From assembly GCA_963978895.1 (NCBI GenBank), contig OZ022238.1:10290589-10354588 (forward strand): a DNA stretch of 64,000 nucleotides, read 5' to 3'. Below the pieces are notes generated by a model, which searched no databases, had not been told where the DNA came from, and saw only the letters and a list, made by a program, of their open reading frames with translations. The DNA comes from Erpobdella octoculata (taxonomy: Eukaryota > Annelida > Clitellata > Hirudinida > Erpobdellidae). A program made the position numbers and the translations under genes. Below, in pieces: positions 36,411 to 54,210 of the stretch (the stretch's first letter is position 1; every line of letters starts with the position of its first letter).

Positions 36411-36579
36411 AACTCCGCCTCGCTAATTGCGAGCCAGTCCCAAGCCTGGAGAAAGGAGGAGGGAAAAGTTATGATCCACAACAGGAAGTACTTAGCTGCT
36501 TCCTACATACAGACATTTCAGTCTTAAAACACATGGTGTAAAGGACTATAAACTATTATAAAAAAAAAAAAAAAAAAAT
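36411..36579 (+). repeat. SINE-like retroposon with poly(A)
   Basis: AACTCCGCCTCGCTAATTGC ... GTAAAGGACTATAAACTATT then 17 or more A. The poly(A) tail supports an RNA intermediate. Confidence 0.65.
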
Positions 36580-36745
36580 TGTTTTTCCAAAATAACTTTT
36601 TAACATAATTTACAAAAAATATTCTAAATAGCCTAGAACCTATCCTCAGACATACCAAATGTACACAAAAAATTTCATAAAAATCGACTTAGCCGTTTCG
36701 AAGGAGTTCAATTTCAAACACTATGACACGAGATTTATATATATA
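36580..36745 (+). mobile_element. Helitron internal/5' fragment
   Basis: Same text as 24945-25100: CCAAAATAACTTTTTAA, TTTCATAAAAATCGACTTAG, GACACGAGATTTATATATA. Confidence 0.5.
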
Positions 36746-36755
36746 AAGATTTTAC

Positions 36756-37143
36756 GCATACATACATACATACATACATACATACATACATACATACATA
36801 CATACATACATACATACATACATACATACATACATACATACATACATACATACATACATACATACATACATACATACATACATACATACATACATACATA
36901 CATACATACATACATACATACATACATACATACATACATACATACATACATACATACATACATACATACATACATACATACATACATACATACATACATA
37001 CATACATACATACATACATACATACATACATACATACATACATACATACATACATACATACATACATACATACATACATACATACATACATACATACATA
37101 CATACATACATACATACATACATACATACATACATACATACAT

Positions 37144-37196
<53 letters not shown>

Positions 37197-37197
37197 T

Positions 37198-37250
<53 letters not shown>

Positions 37251-37279
37251 TACATACATACATACATACATACATACAT
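36756..37279. repeat. (CATA)n microsatellite, ~520 bp
   Basis: Uninterrupted CATA apart from two (CA)n blocks (37160-37192 and 37214-37245). Ends exactly at the terminal CAG of an hAT element. Confidence 0.97.
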
Positions 37280-37540
37280 CAGTGATATTTTAGTTATGAA
37301 AATCATTTTAGTTTTAGTTTTAGTTAGTTTTGACTAAAGACATTTTTATTTTATTTAGTTTTAGTTTTCATAAATGGAATTATTTTAGTTTTTATATAGT
37401 TTTGGGGCTATCATTCTAGTTTAGTTTAGTTATTATTAGTTTATTCCGACACGATTGAAATTTTTGCTCATGTATTTTTATTTCAATATAATAAATATTA
37501 ACTGTCCATGTAAACAAGTAGATCTTGGTTTACTTATAAC

Positions 37541-39833
37541 CAGTGTTGGGGACTATTACTCTAAAAAGTAATATATTACTATTACAGTTACTTGGTTAAA
37601 AAATGTAATATATTGCTATTACAAGTTACTTTTTAAAATTTGTAATATATTACTATTACAAGTTACTGACAAAATGTAATACTATTACACATCTATTACT
37701 TACTACTTTGCTTCATGGCGCTAAGTGCTCGAAGCTTTATTGAACAGTTTGCACAAGTTCAGAAACTATATAATCAAGGCAGGAACAAATATAAAATATA
37801 AATCAGAAACTACAACACAAAAATAAATTTTAATTCAGTGCAAAAGTCTAAAAATAGCTATTAAAAACAATGTTAATCATATTCCATTATTATCGCAAAG
37901 TAGGAGTTGCACGATTGTGTGTAAGAATCTGGCTACCAAGGCTAAACAAACGTTTTAGAGGAGCACTAAATGGCATACCAGTGTTATACAAGCGGAAAAA
38001 AATGATTTCTCTTTGGAAGATTCATCTTTTAACCACCGCAGACGAAATTGGGGATGTGTCAAACTTGATAAGATCATCTCTGGTAAGTAGCTTGCCAACA
38101 CCGGTCACAAGAGCATCTACCAGAGAAGATGCCAATTTTAAATTTTCACGTTTTGTAGCAGCTGCTTTTTTATGTTTACAAATTTTACAAAATGCTAAAG
38201 TGTTGCAAAGATTAAGATTTATCTCGGGAGACTTACAAACAATATTACAAATCGTGTTTACTGCGTGATAGTAAGAGCTCCAAATTGTATTATTTGAAAC
38301 GATAAGAGCATTTCAAAAGCTACCTCTGCACCCTTAATAGCAACTAAATTTATTGTATGTGCACCGCATCTCTTGTGTGGTAGCAGCATATATGCTTGGT
38401 CAAATAAAGTATCTTCTTCCAAAATTAGACCTACTTTAATGAAAGCAACATCATTTTCTTCCTGGGTCAGCTGATTGTTATTGTATAATAAATTGATGTA
38501 AGATTTCCATCACTAAATTTGTTAAACGCTGTTACAAAATTAATCCTTTGTCAGTTACTGTCATAAAAATTTCTCACGTTTTGCAAACCCTGCTTTACAC
38601 CATCTAGTGCTTCAGCTAACACATTGTAGGTATGAGGTCCCATTAGGCGACAACAAGTAGGTGCCGCAGATTTTCTGGATAGCGGTGCTGGGTCAATCCA
38701 GTGGCTCGTAACTCCCAAGTAGCTGCGATTGCGGTAAAGAAAGACATAGACAGCTTAGCTAAACGGGTTTCTAGTTTGCATAGATATCTAACATAAAGCT
38801 AAACTCGACAACGAAATGTCAAATGATTTTTTGTTACCAATGCTTTTATTAACTCGTCGGCTCTGTTTCTCTGTCTGTTTCTCTGTCTGTTTCTCTGTCT
38901 GTTTCTCTGTCTGTTTCTCTGTCTGTTTCAAATCTTGCAATCAATTTTTGAGTCACTTCCTGATGATAGATTTTTTTCAAATTTTGCATACATGCTCAAG
39001 ATAGAAGACAATGCAATATTCAATTATTAGTTTTACAATAAGTCAATTAATTTAGTTAATTTTCTTGAGGATTTTATCGAGGGGTTTCTTGAAGGTTTTC
39101 TTGAGGGTTTTCTTGAGGGTTTTCTTGAGGGTTTTCTTGAGGGTTTTCTTGAGGGTTTTCTTGAGGGTTTTCTTGAGGGTTTTCTTGACCACAAAACGCT
39201 AACCGACTGGCAGACTATTTTACCAAGTTAACACGAACCACACTCACTGACCGCGATTCTCAAGCGTGTACGAAATTTTCATGAAAATAGTTGAGATATT
39301 TAAATTCGATGCTTTTTGATGATATTTTTATTATTATTACCAATGCTTTTATTAACTCGTCGTCTCTGTTTCTCTGTCTGTATGTTTGTTTCTCTGTCTG
39401 TTTCAAATCTTGCAATCAATTTTTGAGTCACTTCCTGATGATAGATTTTTTCAAATTTTGCATACATGCTTAAAATAGAAGACAATGCAATATTCAATTA
39501 TTAGTTTTACAATAAGTCAATTAATTTAGATAATTTTAATTAATTTCGATATAATTAAGATATTTCGACTTTAACATAAAATAAAAGAGTAATATAAGAA
39601 AAAATTGATTGCAAAATTTGTGTTTTAATTACATATAAGAGCATTGGTTTTAAAAATTCGTTTTTAATTTACTTGTTTAAATATGTAACGAAAAAAATAA
39701 CGTAAATTTTGTTACAATTACTCAAAAAAAGTAATATGTTACTATTACATATTACTTTAAAATAAAATAAAATAAAATAAAAGTAATCGTTACTATTACA
39801 AGTTACTGAAAAAAGTAATACTCCCCAACACTG
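37541..39833 (-). mobile_element. inner hAT element, inserted in the outer one
   Basis: TIRs CAGTGTTGGGGACTATTACT and AGTAATACTCCCCAACACTG, with one mismatch. Perfect 8-bp duplication CTTATAAC at 37533-37540 and 39834-39841. Subterminal GTAATATATTACTATTAC repeats. Minus-strand transposase remnants at 38780-37860 include HTYNVLAEALDGV and a broken 'TVTDKG...NFVTAFNKF' block. It contains the second composite repeat. Confidence 0.85.
38834..39683. repeat. composite repeat with TCTTGAGGGTTT minisatellite, copy 2
   Basis: Same order as 31650-32430, but with about eight minisatellite units and five TTTCTCTGTCTG units in block A. It lies inside the inner hAT, on the 5' side of the transposase, as copy 1 does for the other hAT. 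Confidence 0.75.
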
Positions 39834-40556
39834 CTTATAACCAAGCACGCATATTCAATGATTTTTCTATCCTGTTGCGTTTGCCAGCTGTCAAAATCCC
39901 ACAAACTGAGAAAAGTCGCTCCACAAAAGCTTGCGAAGCTGGTGCCGATATCAGATCCAGCGCAATCAGAGGACTGAAGTATTCAACTGGTAATTCTGGT
40001 AACAGAACTCAATTGAGGAGGCTGTAATTATACGGAAATGAGCTGACTTTAATATATTGAGTGAGATGGTTTTTTTACAGTGTACCATCAAGAACCAATT
40101 AAGATTAGTCGGATTCTTAGTTGCAACAAGTGCGTCGCATTTTAAACCATTCGGTAAAGCCACGAAACATCGACTTTTGTTTTCTGTTTCTTCAAATTTA
40201 AAATAAGTCCAGACACTGCTGTTCCGTTTGTTAAATACGGAAAATAAACGAACGTTCTTAGACATTTCAGGACAATATTGAGAAACCAAAGAAATTAAAT
40301 TAATTTTGTTTATGTTTCCTGATACATCGATGTCTATGATCATTATAAATTTTAATTACAAACTTTTGTCAAATAACGAAAAAGAAACTAAATATTTGAG
40401 TTTATTTATTTTATTTTTAGTTAGTTCTAGGACAAGCCATTTTAGTTTTAGTTTAGTTTTAGTTGGGAAATTCAATTTTCGTTTCGTTATAGTTTTAGTT
40501 AACTATGGTCGATCTTTTTCGTATTAGTTTTAGTTTTCGTTACTAAAATATCACTG

Positions 40557-40801
40557 GTATGTATGTATGTATGCATGTATGTATGTATGTATGTATGTAT
40601 GTATGTATGTATGTATGTATGTATGTATGTATGTATGTATGTATGTATGTATGTATGTATGTATGTATGTATGTATGTATGTATGTATGTATGTATGTAT
40701 GTATGTATGTATGTATGTATGTATGTATGTATGTATGTATGTATGTATGTATGTATGTATGTATGTATGTATGTATGTATGTATGTATGTATGTATGTAT
40801 T
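40557..40801. repeat. (GTAT)n microsatellite, ~245 bp
   Basis: Reverse-complement repeat of the (CATA)n on the other side of the outer hAT element. 40802-41360 shows no recognised feature. Confidence 0.97.
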
Positions 40802-41360
40802 TTAGAACTTCACATGACGATATTAAGTGGATCCTCAATCGCAAAACAACGATAATTATATATGTTGATTATTTTTAAAAGTCGTCATTTTTTACGAATT
40901 ACTTCTAGCAATTACAGTGTTTACGCTAAATGAAATTAAAAGCGTTTAGTCAAACGGATGAAATGCAAAACTTTTCTTCAATTCACAAACATTACAAAAC
41001 CACTTTGATCACATTCTAATAGAGAGAAATACATGAAAGGCATTTAACCCTATCGTTATTTCGAAAACCAAACAAACAAGTCGTTGAAAGAAAATCACAC
41101 CAAGCGTATACTTTGAAGCGCATTATCTTTATCATTATCATTAATCACATCAGATAATCAGCTAGTTTCAAGCATGATATAAAAAAATAATGTCGCAAAA
41201 ATGGTTTTTAAAGAGTATGTAACAACACTTAACTAACATAAATATTTTAACCACTGGGTTTTAAAAGCAAAAATTAAATCATTATTGTAAAAACGTGTCA
41301 TCCTTTAAAAGCCAATTTCTCAGAAATAAATAACTAAGAACGTTTTTATGAGCAGCAAGG

Positions 41361-46399
<5,039 letters not shown>

Positions 46400-46805
46400 G
46401 CTTATTAAAGCTTATACTACTATAAATTAAATACAAAATTAAAAAATTGATGAAGCTTAATTACAAAACATTTACAAAAAAAACAACAAAATAATGATTT
46501 GAAATTTTCTTTAAAAAGCCGCTGCGAAGTTCAACGGATTAGATTTCAAGTGGCAGTCGCTCGACTCTTAATATACTATCAAAATTCAAACCAGCTTTGA
46601 AAACTGCATATGAAAGCTACAAACAGACGAATGTGTGTTTAATGACTGCAAATCATATAACTTTCATAATTTATATTTTGTAATGCTTTTCAATTATTTT
46701 AATTTGATTTTTCATTTTGACACCCACATTATTCAAACACTCAGTATCCATACTTATTATCCTGTTTTTCTTTGTTTCATTTTCTCTCTTTTTATCCCCA
46801 TCCCT

Positions 46806-47110
46806 CTATCCATCCATCGATTTATCCATCCATCCATCCATCCCTCTATCCATCCATCGATTTATCCATCCATCCATCCATCCATCCATCCATCCATCCA
46901 TCCATCCATCCATCCATCCATCCATCCATCCATCCATCCATCCATCCATCCATCCATCCATCCATCCATCCATCCATCCATCCATCCATCCATCCATCCA
47001 TCCATCCACCCACCCACCCATCCATCCATCCATCCATCCATCCATCCATCCATCCATCAATCCATCCATACATCCATCCATCCATCCATCCATACATCCA
47101 TCCATCCATC
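46806..47110. repeat. (CCAT)n microsatellite
   Basis: About 300 bp of CATC with a few CCC and TAC variants, 400 bp upstream of the gene B start. SIHP and MDGW frames are artefacts. Confidence 0.97.
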
Positions 47111-47587
47111 ATTCATTCTTTCTTTTTCTCCTTTTTCTCTATTTCCCACACATAACATACTCGCTTTCTCTCTCGTTTTTATTTACTAGTCAATTTGAAA
47201 CTATACTCAAATTACAATTTGAGGCATGCAAAAACAAGCGTTTTATATCCTAACAGATATCTGAGCCGCAGCTAAAAAATTTTAAAGGATTCAGCTTATT
47301 GCTATGATGAGCTGTAGTCTTGTGGTGATAGCCACGTAGCCTATCATAGGATGATTCTTCATCTAAATTAGGATGATTATTTGCACAAAGCTTAAAAACA
47401 TTTCTTGAATAATTTTTGTTAGAATAAACACTAAAGTCACCAAGGAAAATAAATTGAATAGCTAAAGATTATAAGAACTCAAACGAAGTGTGAAATTTAG
47501 AAAAAAGGGAAATCTATAAAAAAAAAATTTTATCATATAGTTAGAAAAATTGAAGTATATAAAGATACGTTCATGGTTTTAATTATA

Positions 47588-47825
47588 GCATATGGGAGCT
47601 CATGCTATAGATGGCTTATTCATAAATTACTTACAAATTGGAAATTATGTTAGCAAAAGGAGAATCTCACTGGGAATAGGTGGCTTATTCCTAAATAAGT
47701 TGCAAATGGGAATTTATGTTATAGATAGCTTATTTATAAGTTATAAGTAGCAAATGGGAACTTTTGTTATAGATGGCTTATTTATAAATTAGTTGAAAAT
47801 GGGAACTCGTGTTAAAGATGGCTTA
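47588..47825. repeat. degenerate ~60-bp tandem repeat
   Basis: About four to five units with 'GGGAACT..TGTTATAGATGGCTTATTTATAA'. Remaining DNA from 47111 to 48420 shows no gene; GTGACGTAACTAG at ~48192 resembles an hAT end. Confidence 0.6.
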
Positions 47826-48429
47826 AGTTAGTTGCAGCTAGTTTTGTTTTAATAGACATTCTCCTGAATATATCAATTAGTCAATTTGAACAAAAATTAG
47901 TTACAGGCTATGATCCATCTTAAAAAAAAACCTTAAAATCCTGCAATAAAATAAGACTTCTGCAAAGATACGTTCATATAATTTTTTTATTTATTAGTCG
48001 AGAGAAGGACAACCCAAAAATAGATTTTTTAAATTGTACGTACGTGACGCATGTGATCGTATTCGAGACAAGCAGCATTTTTTCTTCAGCTGTTTTTGAT
48101 ACTCTTAATATTCCAGCTTGCTGTTTCATATAATCATGCTTTGAACTTTGGAAAAAAATTTATGTTCTTATTATTTCTTATCTTAAACAGTGACGTAACT
48201 AGAGGGATGCTGAGGACGCACTGGGAGACATTCTCACATGAAGTGACACAACAAATATAAAATATTACTGCTTAGAAATGAATCTATACACTATGAATTT
48301 ATTTGCATGCGTTTTTTTCAGCCTTGCAGAAAAATGTATTGTTCCCCCCACCCTCCGGACAAAGACTTTCTTGGAGATGCTTTACCCCGGTAACGGATTT
48401 TTCCGAAGTCTAAGGGGTAGGTCGTGAGG

Positions 48430-48615
48430 GGTGACACCATGAGTTCCAGTGTTTTTGGTCTATTTCTCCTGTAGTTATATTTTTATAAAATAAGTCCAAT
48501 GTTTCAAGAAGTGTTCTTGTGCATTTCGATTTTAGACGTTGTCGTGCCTGATTAACGTGGCGTCTCCATATTTTTCTCTCGTCTGCTATGTCGTAGAGAG
48601 CTCTTTCCTTTTGAC
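48430..48615 (-). pseudogene. Gypsy-type integrase C-terminal remnant
   Basis: Minus frame reads RQKERALYDIADERKIWRRH then VNQARQRLK. The 'YD...DER.WRRHVNQ.R' text is the C-terminal end of Ty3/Gypsy integrases. Too short for more. Confidence 0.4.
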
Positions 48616-48892
48616 GTAAGCAAGCTTTTTCTTAATTAACGTCCTTCTGATTTAGTCAATTTGGGCGTGAGCAAGCAAACACGATCAAGTTAATATAAAG
48701 AATTTAAAAAGTGAGATAGCGAAAAAAAAGGCTTTATTTGAGTGAGTGATTGAGCGAAAAAGAGAGAGAGAGAAAATAGAAAAAATGGAGTGGGAGAGAA
48801 AGAGAGAGAAAGAGAGAGAAAGAGAGCGCGAAAGCGAGATATCGAAAAAGAACGAACATTATTTGTTTGCATGTATGTGGGTGTGCGAAAAG

Positions 48893-49125
48893 AGATAAAA
48901 CGAGTTTTTCAACACAAACTTTTATTCAAATATACTCGATTTAGAAATACGAAAGATGTTCAAATTAAATTTTTTTTAATTGAATCATGTATTGTCATCC
49001 AATATAAAGCTATGCTGAAAATTTCAGCTTCCTAGCTAGTCAAAAAGCTGGTTAAATTTTACTTGCAAGATTTGCGTACAGAGAAAGCCACATACGAACA
49101 GATATTGTAACCTAAATAGAAGTTT
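48893..49125 (+). repeat. R250 repeat, copy 3
   Basis: AAAACGAGTTTTTCAACACA ... GAACAGATATTGTAACC. It follows a (GA)n-rich tract at 48755-48840. Confidence 0.7.
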
Positions 49126-49139
49126 GTAAAAAGGAAAAA

Positions 49140-49425
49140 AAGTAAAGAAAAAAACGAGTTTTTAACACAAACTTTGATTTCAAATACACTCGATGTGTGT
49201 CTGTCTGTGTGTATGTGTGTATGTATACGAAAGATGTTCAAATTACGTTTTTTTTTTTGTTTTTTTTTAATTGAATCATGTATTGTCATCCAATATAAAG
49301 ATTTGCTAAAAGTTTCAGCTTCCTAGCTAGTCAAAAAGCTGGTTAAATTTCACTTGCAAGATTTGTGTACAGAGAAAGCCACACACAAACAGAGATTGTA
49401 ACCTAAATAAAAGTTTGTAAAAAGA
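49140..49425 (+). repeat. R250 repeat, copy 4
   Basis: Tandem with copy 3, same strand; contains a TGTGTGTCTGTCTGTGTG expansion. 49426-50218 shows no gene. Confidence 0.7.
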
Positions 49426-50218
49426 AAATGACCCTGACCAAGCGACCACTGTCAAGTACAAAAATTTTATTTCATCGGATCCCGTGGTTTTTAAAAGATA
49501 TGTAAAAATCCAATCACGTTATACTATATGCATTTTATCTAACAGAGCAAAATAAATATAATTTATATGATTCGATTCACACGACGCGTGTAGCCATGTG
49601 CTACATTACTTAATTATCAGCGTAATTTTACGACGGCAAGACCAATTAGATTCCCAAATAATCATTTTATATTTCATCTTTGTTAGATGAAAAAGACCAC
49701 GCAGTGAGTATGTAAGCGAAGATATCTTGATTTAAGTGTAAAACAGCAACACCCTTATTGTCGTTCTAGTTTATTATAATAATGTTTATTAAAGGAATAA
49801 CTTCCCTAATAACAAATTATGCATTTTTATTGTGGGTGGATCGGGTATGAATATAGGCGCCTTACTTTGGTTGGGCAATAGAGATGAAATGAAAAAGTTA
49901 AACAAACACTTCAAGATTAAATAATTATTTTATTAAAAACATACCGGTTGGTTAGGCAGTTTATTAATATCAAGTAAATTGTTTATATGATTTATTTACT
50001 TTTTCTGTTGAAAAGAAGTATAATCATGATTTGCTAGTCAGTTATTGTTTTTTGAATATTTTTATTACACATTCCTGTAACAAATTCACTTTGTTTGTAA
50101 AATTTGACATGGAATTAGTATGTTACCAGTTTTTGAGACTGGAATTCAAAATAAACTGTGTTCATTCACATTTAGTACAGTTGTTTTTACTATAAAGGTT
50201 GTTAATTTTGTCTGATTT

Positions 50219-50468
50219 TTTACAAACTTTTATTTAGGTTACAATCTCTGTTTGTGTGTGTGTGTGTCTTTCCTGTACGCAAATCTTACAAGTAAAATTT
50301 AACCAGCTTTTTGACTAGCTAGGAAGCTGAAACGTTCAGCATAGCTTTATATTGGATGACAATACACGATTCAATTAAAAAAAATAATTTTAACATTTTT
50401 CGTATTTCTAAATCGAGTGTATTTGAAATTAAAGTTTGTGTTGAAAAACTCGTTTTTCCTTTACTTGT
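50219..50468 (-). repeat. R250 repeat, copy 5
   Basis: Full-length inverted copy; defines the ends AAGTAAAGGAAAAACGAG and CTAAATAAAAGTTTGTAAAA. Confidence 0.7.
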
Positions 50469-50733
50469 CACTGTTTTATGTGACTGAATCAAGTAATTTG
50501 TTTTAATAGATTTTGTTTAAGTTTGCATGTTCAGTTAATTGGTACAATTTGTTTTTGCAATAACAATCATCGACATTGCAGAGCATCAATTAGAGCTAAG
50601 GTAAAAAGTTGGATATGCAAAAGCCGTAGAGCCAGAAAACCAGGGATGTTCAATTTAACTGTAAATGTAACTGAAATTGAAAATTAAAACACAAATCTGA
50701 TTCAGTGAATGCTAATTATAACTGTAATTTCAC

Positions 50734-50852
<119 letters not shown>

Positions 50853-50949
50853 GTCTGTTTGTTTGTCTTCTACGCAAATTAGAGATGAAAATCGAACCGA
50901 ACTTTTCGAACTCAAATTTTAGCTTTTCGAAACCAACTTTAACCAAAAT

Positions 50950-51225
50950 CGAGCTTAAAGGTGTGCACGGGAACGACTTTTTGTCCCCGTCGCCAACCAC
51001 CTCCACAAAATCATCTCCATCCCATTCATCCCCGCTAGTATTATCCCTATTCCCAGCCATCCCCGCTAGTATTATCCCTATTCCCAGCCATCCCCGCAGT
51101 CTTTCATGCCCATCCTCAACAATCCCCGCAATATTTCATTGCCACCCCCATCCATCACCGCACTTTTTATTCCCATTTTCAAACAATCCTGTAGTAGCCA
51201 TTATTTTTCAGTGTGTCATTTTAAC
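50950..51225. repeat. transposon-like sequence with 31-bp duplication
   Basis: GGTGTGCACGGGAACGAC then CCCCGCTAGTATTATCCCTA twice (51028-51090) and further ATCCCCGC phrases. 51226-51925 shows no gene. Confidence 0.4.
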
Positions 51226-51925
51226 CAAATAACATATAAGTATTAATATAAAAAATTGACAAAATATAATTTATATTTATTGAAGTCCATGAGTAAATAA
51301 TAGTCCACCAGTACTGTTTCCATTAGCTGCATTATACGATCTTTATTAGTTAATCCACCCGTGGGAATGTTCTCTCTGATTATGTGCTTGCCGCAATCAC
51401 ATTAAAAACATTTCTTGCTACCTGGGACACTTTTGGACATTTGTTAGTGTTCTCCTAAAATGTCAAATGCGCATCTTCTTCATCAAAAATTCATCATTCA
51501 CAACAATATCAGCAATAAAAAACAGCGCTTTGCAAAGATATAAAAATATTAGCTAAGAAATTATAGTACTTGATGCATTTTCGGTGAATTGAAATTAAGA
51601 AAAGGGCAGATAATTTAAAAAAAAACTATTTGCTTTTTGCTGTAATACCGCAAAAACTCGTCCTCATCTCCGCGGTAGAGGAGATGGGGGTTACTTGATC
51701 TCTGGTGCACATTGATCTTTCGGCAATGACTTAATTATTTCTAAATATAAATGCAATGCGTAATCATTTAAGATTTTCATTTGTTTCCGTTCTATTTTTA
51801 GTTTTATTTCTTTGTCTACAATCAGCCATTGACATATGAAAAATACGAAAGTTTGATTTAACCGGAAAAAGCAATTATTCACAACAGTTGAGATTTTTCT
51901 AATTAAAAACTAGATAAATATTTGT

Positions 51926-53140
51926 TTGGTAAAATTGATTTCGATATTAATGGCTGAATTGGACGGAATTCATCCTAGAATCCTGAAGGAAACCCGAACC
52001 TCAATTAACATTTATTTGAAGCATATCTTTGATTGCTCCTTGCGGTCAGGGGAGGTGGTTGAGGAATGGAGATCTAGTTGTGTGGTTCCTTTGTATAAGA
52101 AATGCCGTAAAGATATTGTATCTAATTGCTATTTTACAGACCAGTAGCACTCAGAGATGTTGCGAGTACATATGGTGCAAAGTGCGAAAACGAGTAACGA
52201 GTACCATGGTATCGAGTTCGAGTACAATGGTATTGAGTACAATACGAGTACGAGTACTTGAAAAACGTACTCGAGTATGAGTACAATGGTATTGAGTACA
52301 ATACGAGTACGAGAACTTGAAAAACGTACTCGAGTACGAGTACCGTGGTAATGAGTACAGTACGAGTACGAGTACTTGAAAAACATACTCGAGTACGAGT
52401 ACCATGGTATTGAGTACAGTACGAGTATGAGTACTTGAAAAACGTACTCGAGTACGAGTATAAGTATCAAGTACTACATCTCTGCTACTCAGTACTGAGT
52501 GGAATAACAAGTAATAGTACGAGTACGATACCAATGCTTCGAGTACTAGTCCAAGTACGAGTACGATACCAATGCTTCGAGTACTAGTCCAAGTACGAGT
52601 ACGATACCAATGCTTCGAGTACTAGTCCAAGTACGAGTACGATAACAATGCTTCGAGTACTAGTCCAAGTACGAGTACTTGAAAAACGTACTCGAGTACG
52701 AGTACCAAGTACTTTGCCAGATCTTTAGTAGCACTGATATCAATTTGTTGCAAAATTCTTGAGTCAATTATCAAAGATCATCTACTGAAACATTTTTTGA
52801 AAAATAACTTATCTGTCAGAAACCAGTCTGGATTTCTTCCTTCTTGCTCAACTACTTTCCAGATGCTTGAGTTTCTGGATGTTTTTACTAAGGCCATAGA
52901 CGTGGGAAATGAAGTCTATGTGATATATACTGACTTGGAAAAAGCTTTCGATAAAATACCCCATAAAAATGTTGTTCTCTGGATAAATCCAAAGTCAACA
53001 AACAAATTGTGAAATGGATTAGAAGTTATTTGGGGAACAGAACATTTAGAGTGAGACTAAATGGAGATTATTTTAAGGCTTTGCAGGTGGTGAGTGGTGT
53101 TTTTCGAGGTAGCTAGTGTGTTGGGTCCTTTATTGCTCCC
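51926..53140 (+). pseudogene. CR1-like LINE RT fragment split by an insertion
   Basis: LDGIHPRILKE ... VVPLYKK (51955-52100) and, after the insertion, ISICCKILESIIKDHL, QSGFLPSCSTT, TDLEKAFDKIPH, then KWIRSYLGNRTF in another frame. The active-site half is lost. Confidence 0.7.
52152..52726. mobile_element. GTAC-rich element in the LINE
   Basis: 575 bp flanked by the perfect 9-bp repeat AGTAGCACT (52143-52151 and 52727-52735). The left end CAGAGATGTTGCGAGTAC resembles the inverted right end. The interior is tandem GAGTACGAGTAC and CTCGAGTACGAGTACC units. No protein. Confidence 0.65.
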
Positions 53141-53704
53141 GATTCAGCATCAAATCTTTCTGCAAGCCGTTGTCGGAACAATTTTGTTTTATTAACACTA
53201 ACGTTTTAGAACGTTTTTAGAACTATTATTGGAGAGACACTGCCTATACTTACTGTTCCCTCAGTCATATTATTGGGGAGGACTTGTCTCATCGTTCCCA
53301 CCGCAATCGCCGCCCCTGCCACTAATTCCGTATAGAGCCTATATTTACAGGGCACTCGTCAAAGTAACCCCACGTTACCGTTACCTTACATATTATATAG
53401 AGTATTATGTGAAAACTAAACTACTCATTCACTTGTTGTTGTGTGAAACCCCAAGTAATTTAAACATTTTTTTATATCAAAATAATAATTAAAAATGTAA
53501 TTTGAAATAATATAATTACATCAATTATAAATTCTTTATAACATAAAAACAAAGATTGAACTCTTATTTTATTACCTGTTACGAGGCCATCACCGCCCGT
53601 TCTTTAAATAGTTTTCAAGTTTTTGTAGGATGTTGTTAAAAAACGTTTGTACTGATTGGGTGTTTAACCTGTTAGCCTACCCGGCACAGTTTCCGTGACT
53701 TGTA

Positions 53705-54034
53705 TTGACTTATCTTATAGTTATTATGACTTTAGTTTTGTATTTGAGTTTTTACATTTTGTTTTTAATTTCTCGCATCGGAGCTAACATATCGGCCCTA
53801 GTCACTGATCAGTCCGAAAAAAACGAGTACAAGGTTCGTGGATGTTTGTTGCTACTTACTACATACTACATTACTACATGCTACATGTGCTGCGGACGAG
53901 TGATGACGCGTATAAAGTTATCAATATTGCTGATCCTGCAAATAATAATTTTTTCTTTGTGCGATGGGCTTTTTAAGAATTGGGTCCAGTGGTATAATTG
54001 CTTTTTTTTTGTTCAACAAATAAAAAAGTTATAA
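53705..54034 (+). other. candidate signal-peptide or membrane ORF
   Basis: From ATG 53726: MTLVLYLSFYILFLISRIGA, then a polar part up to EKNEYK at a possible donor AAG/GTTCGT (53831). The frame stays open to 54034 with further hydrophobic text. It could be a first exon or chance. 53141-53700 holds nothing I recognise. Confidence 0.2.
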
Positions 54035-54210
54035 ACCAAAAACGACGATTTTCCAATGAAAATTGCATGAAATGAATGTAAGCTTTTCTTTGATAGAGTA
54101 TTACTTTTTCAAACTGCTGCAACAAGAATTTCTGAGATGCATGTTTTTTGATAATTCAATTAGAAATCCAATTATGTAACTCTCGCTTCTAGGACTTCAT
54201 AAATAAAAAA

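Larger units (their letters stand above)
37280..40556 (-). mobile_element. outer hAT element
   Basis: Ends CAGTGATATTTTAGT and ACTAAAATATCACTG are perfect 15-bp TIRs, followed by many TTTTAGTTTTAG subterminal motifs. The minus strand encodes a BED-type finger (SSVWTYFKF ... NPTNLNWFLMVHCKK, 40230-40080) and directly after it the hAT dimerisation domain (LPELPVEYFSPLIALDLISA ... VERLFSVCG, 39990-39860). The catalytic middle is missing, so it is non-autonomous. No 8-bp duplication is visible in the microsatellite flanks. Confidence 0.75.

Noticed and set aside
36659..37306. Long open frames of HTYI, MYVC and similar repeats (also at 40551-40878, 46635-47253)
   Set aside because: They are translations of tetranucleotide microsatellites open in several frames and on both strands.
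48192..48425. hAT element starting GTGACGTAACTAG
   Set aside because: No matching right end or target duplication could be found.
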